From NCBI GenBank assembly GCA_026545225.1, contig CM048853.1:44904755-44968754 (forward strand): DNA of 64,000 nucleotides. Direction: 5' to 3'. The notes beneath the pieces are model-generated. The model had not been told where the DNA came from. It was given only the letters and a program-made list of their open reading frames with translations, and made no database searches. Position 1 is the stretch's first letter, and every line of letters begins with the position of its first letter. The DNA comes from Cornus controversa. Its lineage: Eukaryota > Streptophyta > Magnoliopsida > Cornales > Cornaceae. The position numbers were made by a program, and so were the translations under genes. This document shows, in pieces, positions 26,601 through 38,200 of this stretch.

Positions 26601-29038
26601 AGAGGGAAGAGTAGCAGTAAATTAGTCGGGCAAGTTACATTTACCAGTCCAAATATAAAGTTGACTCAAGCAAATAAAACTTTGTACCCAGTAATAGTAG
26701 AAAACTGTTTATGATCAACCAAATGGGACTTAATTAAGACAATTGTAGCAAATCTGTGATAACAATAGTGGCAAGCATAATATTGAGACATTTTAAAGAG
26801 GAAGAGTTAGCAGGAAATTAGTCGTACAAGTTTACATTTACCAGTCCAAATATAAAGTTGATTCAAGCAAATGGAACTTTGTACCCTAGTAATAGTAGAA
26901 AACTGTTTATGATATCAACCAAATTGGACTTAATTTCAGAGCAGAAAAAAAAAATGTTGTGTAGCATCCCAATAAATTTTCCCTGAATTGCGCACCTTAC
27001 TCTAATGCTGAAAGTTATAGCCTTGAATTTTTTATATTTTTGATTTTTAAATACTGAATGATGCAATAATCATTGAATCCCCAATGGCAAGTTCATAGGT
27101 TGTGTTATCCATTTATTTGACTAGCTTTGCATTGTTTCCTGATCTAAATATAGGACATGAAATGGCAGAACTGAGTCAAAAAAGGCTGAAGCTGAAAATA
27201 GCTTACTTTTTAACAGGTTGGTTGGAGTTCTCTGCCAGGAGGTCTCTTATCTTCTCATTGTAAACCTCCAGCATGCTTACAAAAAGTTCAAATCTCATAA
27301 TACTGCTCCTCTCATTGGAAATCCTGAACAACGCCTCCAAAGTCCGGTAGTTAACTCCCCTGTTTTCATATGTTCCTTCCATTGTAAATGTTTTCCCAGT
27401 TCCAGTTTGCCCATAGGCAAATATACAGACATTGTATCCATCCAACACCGAGGTCACAACAGGACAAGTTTGCGCAAAAACAGACTCTGCAAATTTAACA
27501 GAGGATCAAAAATGTAAACAGAAAAGTTCCATTAGATAAATTCTTCACAGACGAAAAGAAAATCAAATGTGGGTCTTGAGTTAACCTTGGTTGTCCTCGG
27601 GCCTAAATACATGATCAAACTTGAAGTGCTTTTTGGAAGAATCAGAGCAAATGACCTGTAACTCATTTTCTTGAGATGAGTCAAAATCAACAATGGAGGT
27701 GGACCCATTTGCAATTTCGTCTTGGTTTAATGGTCTACATCTGCAGAAGACCCTGATGTTGCCTTTAAGCTCAATCACTTCATTGTATAGCCGCTTACGT
27801 TCAAAGGACTCTTCAAGGTACTTCTTCTTCAAAAGTTCACACTCTTCATAGTATTTCTTTTTCAGAAGCTCATGTTCAGTACCTAATAATAATACCCAAC
27901 GAAGCAAGCAACACACTAATTTAGCCCCACAAATAAACAATGGAAATACAAGTCAGGTATTTGCAAAGGGGACATACTTAAACCCTGAAGAGCATTTAAA
28001 ATTTCAAATCCAGTAAAAGAATCTGCAGTTAAGCCTTTCACTTCAATGCACAGAGATGTGTGCTCCTTCTTTAAAAACTGAAAAATAAAATGAAGTATTA
28101 GAGACAATTATGAGCAAAGTGAGAAAAATTCTGTCAGAAAAAAATATTTAGGGGTGTAACTTAAAAAAAAAAAACACCTGAACTCTTTTGCTCATGTCAT
28201 TGATTTTCTGCAGAATTGGAAGTGTCTGCTCTCCATCTGAACACGTTTCTTGGGTTCCATTTGAAACATTACTCTCATCCATCAAATCACTATTTACTTC
28301 TACTTGTTCTGAAGCAATACTATGTCCCCAAATCAGTATACAAAACATAAAAGCAAGAGAAACAATAAAATTCTAATGCTCCATTGGTTGCTGAAAATTT
28401 GTTGGACAAGAAAAGAACATTTTTTCTTTGAAAATCATATTGTGAATTTTTTCAATTAGAAGAAGACAAATTTCACTCAATTTAGCCTGATTTAAAACTA
28501 TTAAACTATATAACCAAAATAAGAAAAAATATTGTTTTACTTTTTCCCATTTACTCAATATTCTCGGAAATCAAATAGCCATACAAAAGAAACAACTAAA
28601 GTTAAATTTTTTAGGAATTGACCGGCAAAAGAAAAATCGCAAATCAAAATTTTCTTTAACCTAAAAGAATTGAAATCAAAGAAAGCACGAACCTGTGCCA
28701 CATGTTGCAGTTTCTAGGGTTTGATCTGAAAAGAAAAATCAAGAAACGTCATATGAATAATTATTTACAAAAACATAAACAAATAAAAATTAAATTAGAG
28801 AACACAAGAACCTGTTTCACAAGTTAAAGAATGATCGGTGTTGTGACTGGAGATAATTTGATCGCTATTGTGTGAAATGGTTTCTAGGGTTTGATCTGAA
28901 AGAAAACAACACAATGAGATGCTATACCATATACATACAACAATTTCATGGTATACATATACATATCATACACATACATATATATATATATATATATAAA
29001 TAACAAGTGAAAAGAGATGTTATACCATCCATCACCAT
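23649..29038 (-). CDS. KIN-14S: Kinesin-14 motor protein, KIN-14S-like, complete
   Basis: Thirteen exons in order: 29038-29026, 28895-28812, 28725-28693, 28308-28178, 28077-27984, 27882-27586, 27486-27207, 26024-25863, 25607-25392, 25295-25258, 24865-24702, 24615-24502, 24407-23649. Phases agree and give 794 residues. It is a microtubule motor; KIN-14 members are minus-end directed. Short coiled coil about 119-158 ([17 protein letters not shown]), then the motor from [12 protein letters not shown] (about 159-170). P-loop GQTGTGKT is 243-250, switch [11 protein letters not shown] 355-364 and switch [11 protein letters not shown] 388-396; the motor ends near 485. A second coiled coil about 495-570 leads to a basic, Ser/Pro-rich tail with KRRAS, RRGS and [13 protein letters not shown]. 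The motor near the middle with an N-terminal extension fits the KIN-14S group; the exact orthologue is inferred. Exons 2 and 3 are duplicates. Introns 7 and 10 carry tandem repeats. MSA-like motifs lie upstream. Confidence 0.94.
24919..25240. repeat. Tandem duplication in kinesin intron 10
   Basis: A unit of about 130 bp beginning GAATTTTATATTTGTTG (24919) is repeated from 25052. The second copy has about 60 extra bp before the shared CATGGCTCATTAAGTGG segment. Confidence 0.85.
26185..26945. repeat. Long tandem repeat array in kinesin intron 7
   Basis: A unit of about 200 bp containing GTGATAACAATAGTGGCAAG and AATAGTAGAAAACTGTTTATG occurs at about 26185-26407, 26527-26750 and 26751-26945. 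A partial copy lies at 26408-26475 and unique sequence at 26476-26526. The copies differ at few positions, so the array is fairly young. Confidence 0.88.
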
Positions 29039-29209
29039 TCTTTCTTTGCCTCAGAAATCAGTGTAGATCTTCAGAGCTAGAATGTAAAATCTAGAGAGAG
29101 AGAAAGCACCACAGTTGAAGAAGATGGAGAACTTCAAAGCTAATGTAAAATGGAAGAGAGAGGGAGACAGAGGCAGAGAGAGAGAGAGAGAGTATGGAGT
29201 GATGTATCC

Positions 29210-29220
29210 TTAAACGGTCA
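29210..29220 (+). promoter_or_regulatory. MSA-like mitotic element, distal of exon 1
   Basis: TTAAACGGTCA contains the AACGGYYA core of the mitosis-specific activator (YCYAACGGYYA) bound by three-repeat MYB factors. It lies about 175 nt upstream of the kinesin start codon, in inverted orientation relative to the gene. Confidence 0.55.
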
Positions 29221-29296
29221 AAAATAGCGTTTTGATTCGATTTCAAGTTATTTTGAACTGGAAATCGATCAGAGCCGTCCGATTGCTGGAGCTGGC

Positions 29297-29307
29297 TTTA
29301 ACGGCTA
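29297..29307 (+). promoter_or_regulatory. Second MSA-like mitotic element
   Basis: TTTAACGGCTA matches the MSA consensus YCYAACGGYYA except for T at position 2. It lies 87 nt from the first copy and about 260 nt upstream of the start codon. Paired MSA motifs are typical of G2/M genes such as B-type cyclins and mitotic kinesins. Confidence 0.6.
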
Positions 29308-30587
29308 TTTCTTTCTGCGGAGCGTTTGTATGACGGATCTGGACTTTTTGGACTCGATATCAAGTAGCGGGGCCTTAACTCGGTTGGGTCTACCCAAAAC
29401 CCGATTATTGGGCCATATAGAAACCAAACCAAGGCCCCATGTGAAAAAAGGATTTAATCCAATCACTATCCAGATTTCTCTTCTTTATTATATAATTAGT
29501 CTCTTTTTATATGAATTTGTATAAATGAGTGGAATATTAGTTTTATATTTGCGTTTTTTATAGTCTATGTTCTTAAACATCTCAATTTTTATTTCTCTAG
29601 TCCAATCAACTACAATTTAAAATTTCTTTCAAATATAATTATATTTTAGTATAAAAATTGACTTCTATTTATAAAATGAAATCTTTTTTCTAACGAAGTT
29701 TCTTATAATAGAACTTTCAAATTTTGTTACGACTACTTATTCATTATTCATGGATCAGCTCACCCATTTTCTAGTCGAACAATATTTTGATCCATATCCA
29801 CAAAGACAAAATTATGATACTGAAAACATTTAAATCTCCTCCCACGCTTCATTTAAAAATCCTCCTAATTACTCGGAATCTTAGAGATTTCTCTAATTCA
29901 ATTAAAAAATGACCTCGGTATAGAGTATATAATTTTGCACTAATGTCATAATTAAGACAAAATGGCAATATTAGTATTTAACTATTTTAAGACTAATAAT
30001 CTTTAAAAAAGGGTACAATGCTCTAATACTCCCTCAAGTTTGGATTTATTGCTCACAAATTAAACTTGTGTCAAAAAAGACTCTAACACCCCTTTAGGTT
30101 TGGTTAAACTAGCTTAACACTTCATGTTGCCAAAAATACTTTCAGATTGTTTTTTTTTTTTACTTTTCTTCTCTTTTCTTTTTTTTTCTTTTCTTTTTCC
30201 TTCTCTTTCTTCTCACAACACTAGGTATTAACAAAAAATATATGTTGGAAATAAATAATATTTTTTCAAAAAATCTAAATATCAGATTCATATTTGTTAT
30301 ACCGCTCAAGAATCAAATTGATTTAAATTTGAGAATTGATTAAACATTTTTTTCTCGTAAAAAAGTTTCTAATAAAAAAGAGAAAATCACAACAAGCTAC
30401 AAAAAAAGTGAAGAAAAGAAGACTACGAAATTTTGATAAATGACGATGAATAAATTGTAGAGCAAAAATGTATATAAATATATAAATTTGTGTGATGGAA
30501 TATACTTATTTAATAACGTAAAAAAATTTACTGGTTGAATTTAAAAGAAAATTAAATTTTAATATATATATTAAAAGCTAAAAAGAA

Positions 30588-31747
30588 GGAAAAATTACAC
30601 TTAAATAAAGTTAGGAGGCCTAAATTACAAAGTGGTTTATTTTAAAATTTTTTTTTTCACTTTGGTTGAATTAAACAAAATAATTACATATGCATTGAAA
30701 ATTATTATTCAATCCAAAATGACCTTCAATCTCTTATTCTAAATTGCAAGAATATAAAACTAATCCAGTAAACAAACCTATAAATTAAGCAAAATTTACG
30801 TTATATAAGCAATTGTGAGCATACTATTATGTCGTAAAGTAGTCAAAATTAAAGTATCTGATCTAGTCCTGAATGACAAGCCAACATCTTTTTTCTCTTA
30901 GATTAATGCAAGTGGATACATTTGTGGTATCACAATTCACAACACATCAACTATATCTGGATGGAAATGAAGTAGATTTTTCATATGTGCTTGCGTAACT
31001 TTTCAGTCTGGTATGCCTAAAAAACTATGAGCATAAGGAAGAAATATTACATCAAAACATGAGGTACAAAGAAGATAAGAAAATTTTGAATTTCATAAGT
31101 AAACTCCTATAAATTTCAAGTATGTTTGCAAATGCAAACAAAATTTGATTTTCTTCGGCAAATGAGTTATGAGTCATTCTACATCAAATATAAATGTTCA
31201 CTAAATCAAATTAAGAACATATTTAAACAAACAAATATGAATTAGATAGTTGATGATGACAACTTAAAAAAGTGATTAATGAAACCGTTCATCATATTTA
31301 AAAAATCTCAAAATTAAGAACTATTGACACATGAATTTGCCATACAATTCAAAAATTAGTTCACTAATTTTTTTTTTGAAAAATAAAAAAAAATAGTTCA
31401 CTAAAGCAAAATAAGATCCATATTTTTGTGATGAGAGATGATCAACGGCCAATAATTTATCTAGGCAGTGGTGATTTGTAATGAATTCGATTTTCTTTCA
31501 GTGAGACGAAAAGAGAATAATTTATTGAATTTTTTTTAGTCATGCACAACGCTCCTTCAATCGTATAAGAACCAAACATAGTTTAGTGTGAATTGGAATA
31601 AAAGATTGAAGGGCGTTTTGGACTTGAATAATAATTTTGATGCATATGTGATTATTTTGTTTAATTCAACCAAAGTGAAAAATAAACTCTTAAAATAGAC
31701 TACTTCGTAATTTAAGCTTCCTAACTTTATTTGAGTGTAGTTTTCCC
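30588..31747. mobile_element. Inner Mutator-like element with long TIRs
   Basis: Inverted arms of about 165 bp (about 30588-30755 and 31583-31747) start GGAAAAATTACAC and GGGAAAACTACAC. They share long identical blocks, for example ACTTTGGTTGAATTAAACAA. An exact 9-bp duplication TAAAAAGAA flanks it at 30579-30587 and 31748-31756. A 9-bp duplication and long TIRs starting with G are the hallmarks of MULEs. The 1160-bp element has no transposase. Confidence 0.88.
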
Positions 31748-31761
31748 TAAAAAGAAATTAT

Positions 31762-31763
<2 letters not shown>

Positions 31764-31802
<39 letters not shown>
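31764..31802. repeat. (AT)n microsatellite
   Basis: AT dinucleotide run just right of the inner Mutator-like element. Confidence 0.95.
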
Positions 31803-31805
<3 letters not shown>

Positions 31806-32181
31806 TAAAATGCTCAAACACCTATCAAGTAATTTAATCAAACATGAGGGGGGTGTTAAATTTTTTTTTAATTTGTGAGTAATAAATCCAAACTTGAAAG
31901 GGTCGTTGAGTATTTTACCCTCTAAAAAAAAATGGCTGATGAAGGTTACAAGATTTGCTTTTAATGAGAGGGTAGAATAATTTTGAGACTATACTAGAGA
32001 TTTATGTAATTATGGCAAACGTAAAGGGACGTCAGTGTAGTTTTACCTTTTTTTTTTTCATTTTATTTTGTTGATACAAAATACAATTGCAAGACAGAGA
32101 GTGTATACAGAAGTTACCGGTGATCGCCGACAGAACAACGTAGAGGAAAAACTTCCCACCATTTCAATTTATATATAAAAG

Positions 32182-32190
32182 TTAGGGTTA
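32182..32190 (+). promoter_or_regulatory. Telo-box-like motif upstream of TSR2
   Basis: TTAGGGTTA lies about 30 nt before the start codon. Telo-box motifs are enriched near plant ribosome-biogenesis and ribosomal-protein genes, which fits TSR2. Function is inferred. Confidence 0.4.
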
Positions 32191-32215
32191 AGGTTTTGCG
32201 GAGACTTCTTTTACA

Positions 32216-35200
32216 ATGGTTTCTGGCAGAGTTACAGAGCTCTCAGCAGAGGGTGTGGGACAGCTCCAAGAAGGCATCAGTTTGGTTCTGTCTCGATGGA
32301 CTGCGCTTCAGATGGCCGTCGAGAACGAGTGGGGTGGACGTGACTCTCGGCACAAATCCCAACAACTAGCCGCCGATATATTCTCTTGGCTCACCCAATC
32401 AAAGGGTACATCATATATAGACACACACACACACATGTTTCATATTTCATATTGATTTTTTTCAACTGACATTTTATGGGTTTTTTCTGCTTTTTATTCA
32501 ATTAGCTTTGGGCTTGGTTACAATGAGTTTTATACTTTCTCTTTTCTCGGAAATTATAGCAAATGTATAAACTTTTGGGTGTTTCCCATATTGAACTGTG
32601 AAATTTTAATTAGTTTAGGAAAGAAGAAATAACAAATCATGTCTTGGTTTGATGTTTTGTATCTTCTGTCAATTGAGACTAAAAGTTATTTTCGGAGTCT
32701 GATGATATTCATGAACGTGTAGAAAAGGCCGTTTGAGAGTGTGTAATTTAATATATTTATAGTATTTGCTTACTTTGTGATATGAATTGGTACTTTATTA
32801 GTTTTTATGATTTAAATTAGCAACTTTATTATCTCTTTTCTGAATTTGTTGTTTAATTTCAATTTTAATTTGCTTCTCTGTTGGATTGTTACTTTTTTTG
32901 TATTCTCCCAGAGCCCCTATATATTGATGATTTAGAAGAAATGCTGGATGAATTTATGCTTTCCCTCAATACTGAGATTGGGGATGGCAGTATTGAGGAG
33001 GTATGCCTTCTTTACCTTACTTGTAACCTTTAGTCATCATTATCCATAAACTTTTATGAGAATCATCTCAGATAATCAAATTGTGTATTTAAATCCCTGT
33101 GTTTTAGGCTGGATGTTTTTCGTTATTTTTTGTGTCAAGGATTTTAGACATTTGATGCTTGTTCATGTTTATGGGGTCATAAGCTTCGACTCTTTTCTCT
33201 TTTACTTTTATTTATTTATTTATGTTTTAGCTAGTTGCATTGTTTGAACTGTCTTATATGTCATTGTGAACCTTTACAAGTTGTTTCTCGTGGCGGTTAA
33301 GTTTTAAATTAAACTAAAGTTTACGTTTTATGGTTATTCCTTTTCCGGAAAGCTCAAAATTATTTCAAATGCAAGTATATTGATTTTGAAATTTTACATT
33401 CTTAAACAATTCATTGAGTTACGCAACTTGATTTAGGTTTGATTTCAGTTCACACTTCAAAGTGACTTCCTCCATTTTTCAAAATTTAATGCAGAAGCAA
33501 TGTTTATGCTTGTCCTGTTCTCATTTCACCAATTTTAAATTCAACTCTTCTTGAATTACTCTTGCATATATATATATATCATGAATTGAAATTAGTTTGT
33601 CACATTTCTTCCAAACATCATATCTGTCTTATTTACAAATGCGCTAATGTAACTGGTGTCAGCATATTGCTTTCTTCTTTCTCATTAGATGGCAAACCTT
33701 TTGGAAGGAGTAACGTCCTTGACTACTCAGCTTCTTTTGTACCATGAAAAATGGCCGCCTTTGAAGCTTCCATATTGATTTTCCTTATCATTTGTATGTG
33801 TCACCTAACTCCATATTGAGGACAGCACAATACAGAATAAGCCTTACTTTTTACTTAGATGTTCTAATTCTATCAAGATCCTTCCATTATCTCAATTATG
33901 CAGGATTATTGAAATATTGAATCAAGATGGCCAAAATGTTGGCTCTTTTTTATTCTTAGGTCATTCTTGTGGCTATCCCTTTGATGTTGTTCTTAATCAC
34001 TTTATATTCACATAGTAACTTTTGCTTCCCAAATCCCAAAAGACCTCACTGGAAATATTCTCGAAAAATAACTATTATTCCTATACTTCAGTCTTGAAAT
34101 GTGAGCAAATTCATTAATTCAGCCTCAATTTATAGGATATTCATTTTTTCTTACTCTTCCTACCCTTCCCTTCAACTTTGGGCACCCGATTTTGAGCCAA
34201 ATTAGAGAAGACAAACCAGTTATCCATGTAAAAACTTCTTGTCTGGTTCTTTTGTTTCGTTTTTCTGGTAATGTCCTTCTATATTTATGGTAGTTGTAAA
34301 CTTAGCTCTTCATCCATTGCATCTCTCTCTTTCTTTCTCTCTCTTCATATTTTGTGCATCTCCCTCTAGGGGCCATTGGGCAGCCACTTCTTGATTGTGG
34401 AGCCAGTTGTGTGTTCTGAATAAAAGCCACCCCCTTCAGCACCTTAAATTGGCATGCCTCTTTTTTTTGTTTGGGTTTATGGTGCCAAGATTTTACCAAA
34501 GGGCTAGACTTACGGACAAATTCTTGTATGAATGTGCCTGCTCTTAAAATATGTTATTTAAGGTTTAATTCAAATTAAGAAGGGCGCCATGTGGGATTAA
34601 GGTTCAATGCTCACTCTTGACCAGAATAACTGTTTTTTTTTTCACTTGTAATTGTTGTCTGCATCCCCACCCCAGGAAACAACGGCATCAAATATCTATT
34701 TAGTTTGGCTTTTCTTGGCTCATCTTTCATGTGATCAACATCATTTGTCCAAAAGAGTGCATTTTTTCATTATAATTTGGAAATGAGTTTTTATTTGATT
34801 TCTTATTTCAATTTGAATAAAGAAATTGCAAGGCAATAATAGGGCAATGAGAAGTAACATCTAAGGGAGTGCAAAAGACTATTAGAGACTGCTTAAATCT
34901 TTTTCTCTTTTCTTTTCAAGTTTTGTATTGTCTATGTTTAAAAAAAAACAAAAAAAGGATTCACAATCAGCCTTGAATCTGGGGAAAAAAAGAGACATAC
35001 TATGTATGATGTTTTCACAGCTTGCTGCGGTTTAGCCCTATCAAGAACCAACTTGGATGATATTTTTTCGGAAAATGATCCTCTCCAGCCAAATCTCTCT
35101 CCTGAACTCCGCATAATTCAATCATGCAGTTCAGGTTCAGTCACATTATCATCCTGTTCAATTTTAGCACTTACCAATTCAGTTTTAATAAAAATTTCAA

Positions 35201-38200
35201 ATTTGAATTTAACAAGATGATGATGTGGCTGAATCTAAACCATAGAGTTGAGGTCTGCGGATTTCAAGAGAGAGATTTGGTTGGAGAGGATCTTTGTCCT
35301 AGTTTTCCATGTATGCTAGGGGCCTCCTGTTTGTCAATGGGGGTTAATTTCTTTGGTGTGGATCTTTCTAGCGATATTCCCCAAAGCAAGCAAGATTAAT
35401 TCCATTGAATACCAAAAAATTAATAGATGATAGAAGACAGAAGAGTATTCAACTCTTAACCTTAAAGGGCACGATCTCGAAAGTTTAATTGCCACGGGAT
35501 AAAGCAGCAACAGATGCTCAATATTCTCAGAACCAAGACCACATTTCCTGTAGATATCATCATTCACTATACCTTGGTGCGATGGCAAGTGCCTTTGCCC
35601 AAAAGCGATAGGTCTCGGGTTTGAGACTTGGAAGTAGCCTCTCTAAAAATAGGGGTAAGGCTAGCCGACATCTACCTCTCCCAGACCCCGCTCAAGTGGG
35701 AGCCCTTGTGCACTGGGTTCGACCTTTATCATCATTCACTATACCTCTGTTTTTTAGATGAGAATAAACTAGTAATTTACCTGGCAACAGCCCATAAAAA
35801 ATGCAGAAGTTTTCCTTTTGTCTTATTTTCCAGAGATGCTTCCACATTCTTGTTAGCTCCATTCCACCTTGAATCTGTGCATCAAATCTCTCATTAGACT
35901 TCCCGGCCTGCTTAAGTTGTAAAGCAAATTTATAAGCCTATTTAACAAGAAAGGAACCATCACTTGCGTTCTGTGAAAGCCCAGATCTTCTTGTCTGTGG
36001 CAGAAACCTCACTCAAAGGTATCTTAGTAATCTATTGAACAACTTTGTGAGTAAAGAACTGATTTAACTATGACACATTCCATTTTTTGAATGTCCATCC
36101 AAGTAATCACTAACTTTCTGAATAGAACAATTTTCTGGCAGGGGGTAGAGACTTTAAAATTCAGAGATTCTGGAAGCCGAGCATCTTTCCAAATGTTAAT
36201 CAACTCCCATTAGCCACTCTCCATCTGATTCCTTTCTTTAACACTTCTCTGCTTGTGCTTATGCTCCTCCATGCCCAAGATGCTCCACTTTTTACTCTTG
36301 AATTCAAAAAGGATGAGTTGGGGAAGTATTTACCTTTAGATACCCTTACCAACAAACTCCTAGCCTCACATCCATTCGCCAATCTTGTTTAGCCAATAAT
36401 GCCACATTGAATGCCTCAAAGTCTCTACAGCTCAATCCACTTTCACCTTTGCTTGGCTCTCTTTTTCTTGTTATTTCTGTTAGCTTCATCTATACATTGT
36501 ACTGTTCGTGACAATTTTTTTGCTTAGCAAGTCTGTGTGCGTTTTCTTTCTTTCTTTCCTTTTCTTTATTATATTTTATTGGCTCTAAGCAGGTCGCAGA
36601 AAAGTTATTGGTTATGCATGAAGAATGTCTTGATGGTAATTATAACTCAATTGAGAGCCTGAAGGAAACCATTCCCTTTAGGGGTGCGGTTGCTTCTATC
36701 AGACAGGTAACTGTTGTCTTTTCTTAGCCCGAAAAAAATGATACGCTTTACAAGTAATTTATCATTTTCTGTGATAGGTAAGAATATTTTGGCATTTTTG
36801 CTCTGTAGTTCGTGTTTGTGCTGTTACCTGGAGACTAGGTTTATGACATGATAGAAAAGCTGTAAACGAAATATACATAGAAGAGAACTTATTTGAATAG
36901 TTAGAACATCATTTGGTGGTTGTGCAGACAATTTTTCTAGTACTAGTGTTCAGCCAGTTCAAATATGCTTAAGTTTGTTCAAAGCGAATGTAGTATTTGC
37001 CTAATATCTGTTATGGCTTCGTGATATTTAAATTACGGTGTAGATGAATGAATTGGGAGCTTGTAGTTTTTTCTTTTGACAATCCTATTAAGATTTAAGA
37101 GGAGTATTGGAACATCGCCAGGACCAATAAGCTTCGCTACATGCTTGGTGGAGTTCAGATATTATAGCATTTAAGGCCATAAAAATTTCCGAATCAGTTT
37201 GTCACTTGGGTTGATAATGCGTCTTTGAGATACTACATGGTGCACGAGTGTATGCGCTTAAGGAGGATGATTCACAGTGGAAGGCTGAAACAGGTGGTGA
37301 GATTGAGGTGATGATGTAGTGTCATATTATAGTGTGTTCTGTGGTGATATTGCACTAGATTTTCCTAGGCAGACACTTTTGGTGTTTGAGTACGGTTTTG
37401 AAGGTGAAGATATTACACAAAAATGAAGGTCAGGAGTTTGAATTAGGTGAAATTTGAGGCAGCATAAGAGAGAGAAGGGAGGATAGCGGGTGATAGCTGC
37501 AGACATACCAAGCACTTAGGTGGTGCAGAAACCAGTGAGGTTAGGAGAGTACACATAGGCAAGGTGGAGAAATGCTGAGCACAACATATGGCGAATATAT
37601 TTTCGGAAAGGCATGTGTAAACGGCAATCAGAGTTGCACTTTGGCTAACCCAAAGTCAGCGGCCAAGTTACAGAATCCCTATCATTTCATGAAGGACCAC
37701 AGTCCAACTTAGAGCCCACATCATGGCTGTGCACTTAGCTTGAGGAGATTCTTGATCTTCATCCCCGAATGGGTATTAGGTGTGTCAGGCTGCGTGTGTT
37801 TGGCAGGTTTGAGGTGTTTTAGAGCAAGGGTATGGAGATCAAGGCTGAGATTAGGTGCAACAGGAGAATCCTTGAACAAAGGACAATGGCAGAACAAACA
37901 GTTATGATGATAAACTTAGTTGGATGTGAACTCAAAGTGCAGGAAAACCTCACTCTTGCCGCTACAGGTTGAGGTTTGCGATTCAGGCACCACTTGTTTT
38001 GACCTCGGGGGACTCGTATGGTGCACTGAGGTGGTGTTCTAGAATGGAAATACACCATGTGTGTGCAAGAGATATGCCCATGTTGAGATCATCTGGTGGT
38101 CCTTGATGTGGCTGGAAAGATGCCATGTGTAGTGGTTGCAAGGGCGAACCATGGAGACATGACAATATCTCTTTTTTTTCACTTAAGCAATGGATTTGGA

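Larger units (their letters stand above)
30011..31920. mobile_element. Outer Mutator-like element (TIR pair)
   Basis: Imperfect inverted arms of about 105 bp begin GGGTACAATGCTC on the left and end GAGTATTTTACCC on the right. Flanking 9-mers TTTAAAAAA (30002-30010) and TCTAAAAAA (31921-31929) match at 8 of 9 positions, as for an aged 9-bp target duplication. About 740 bp of this element remain after removing the inner insertion. A short stretch at 31803-31830 repeats the left terminus in direct orientation, so the right arm may be rearranged. Confidence 0.65.

Noticed and set aside
23649..29038. Kinesin as the NACK1-type activator of the neighbouring NPK1
   Set aside because: NACK proteins are KIN-7 with an N-terminal motor. 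This protein has an N-terminal extension, the [12 protein letters not shown] motor start and a C-terminal basic tail typical of KIN-14.
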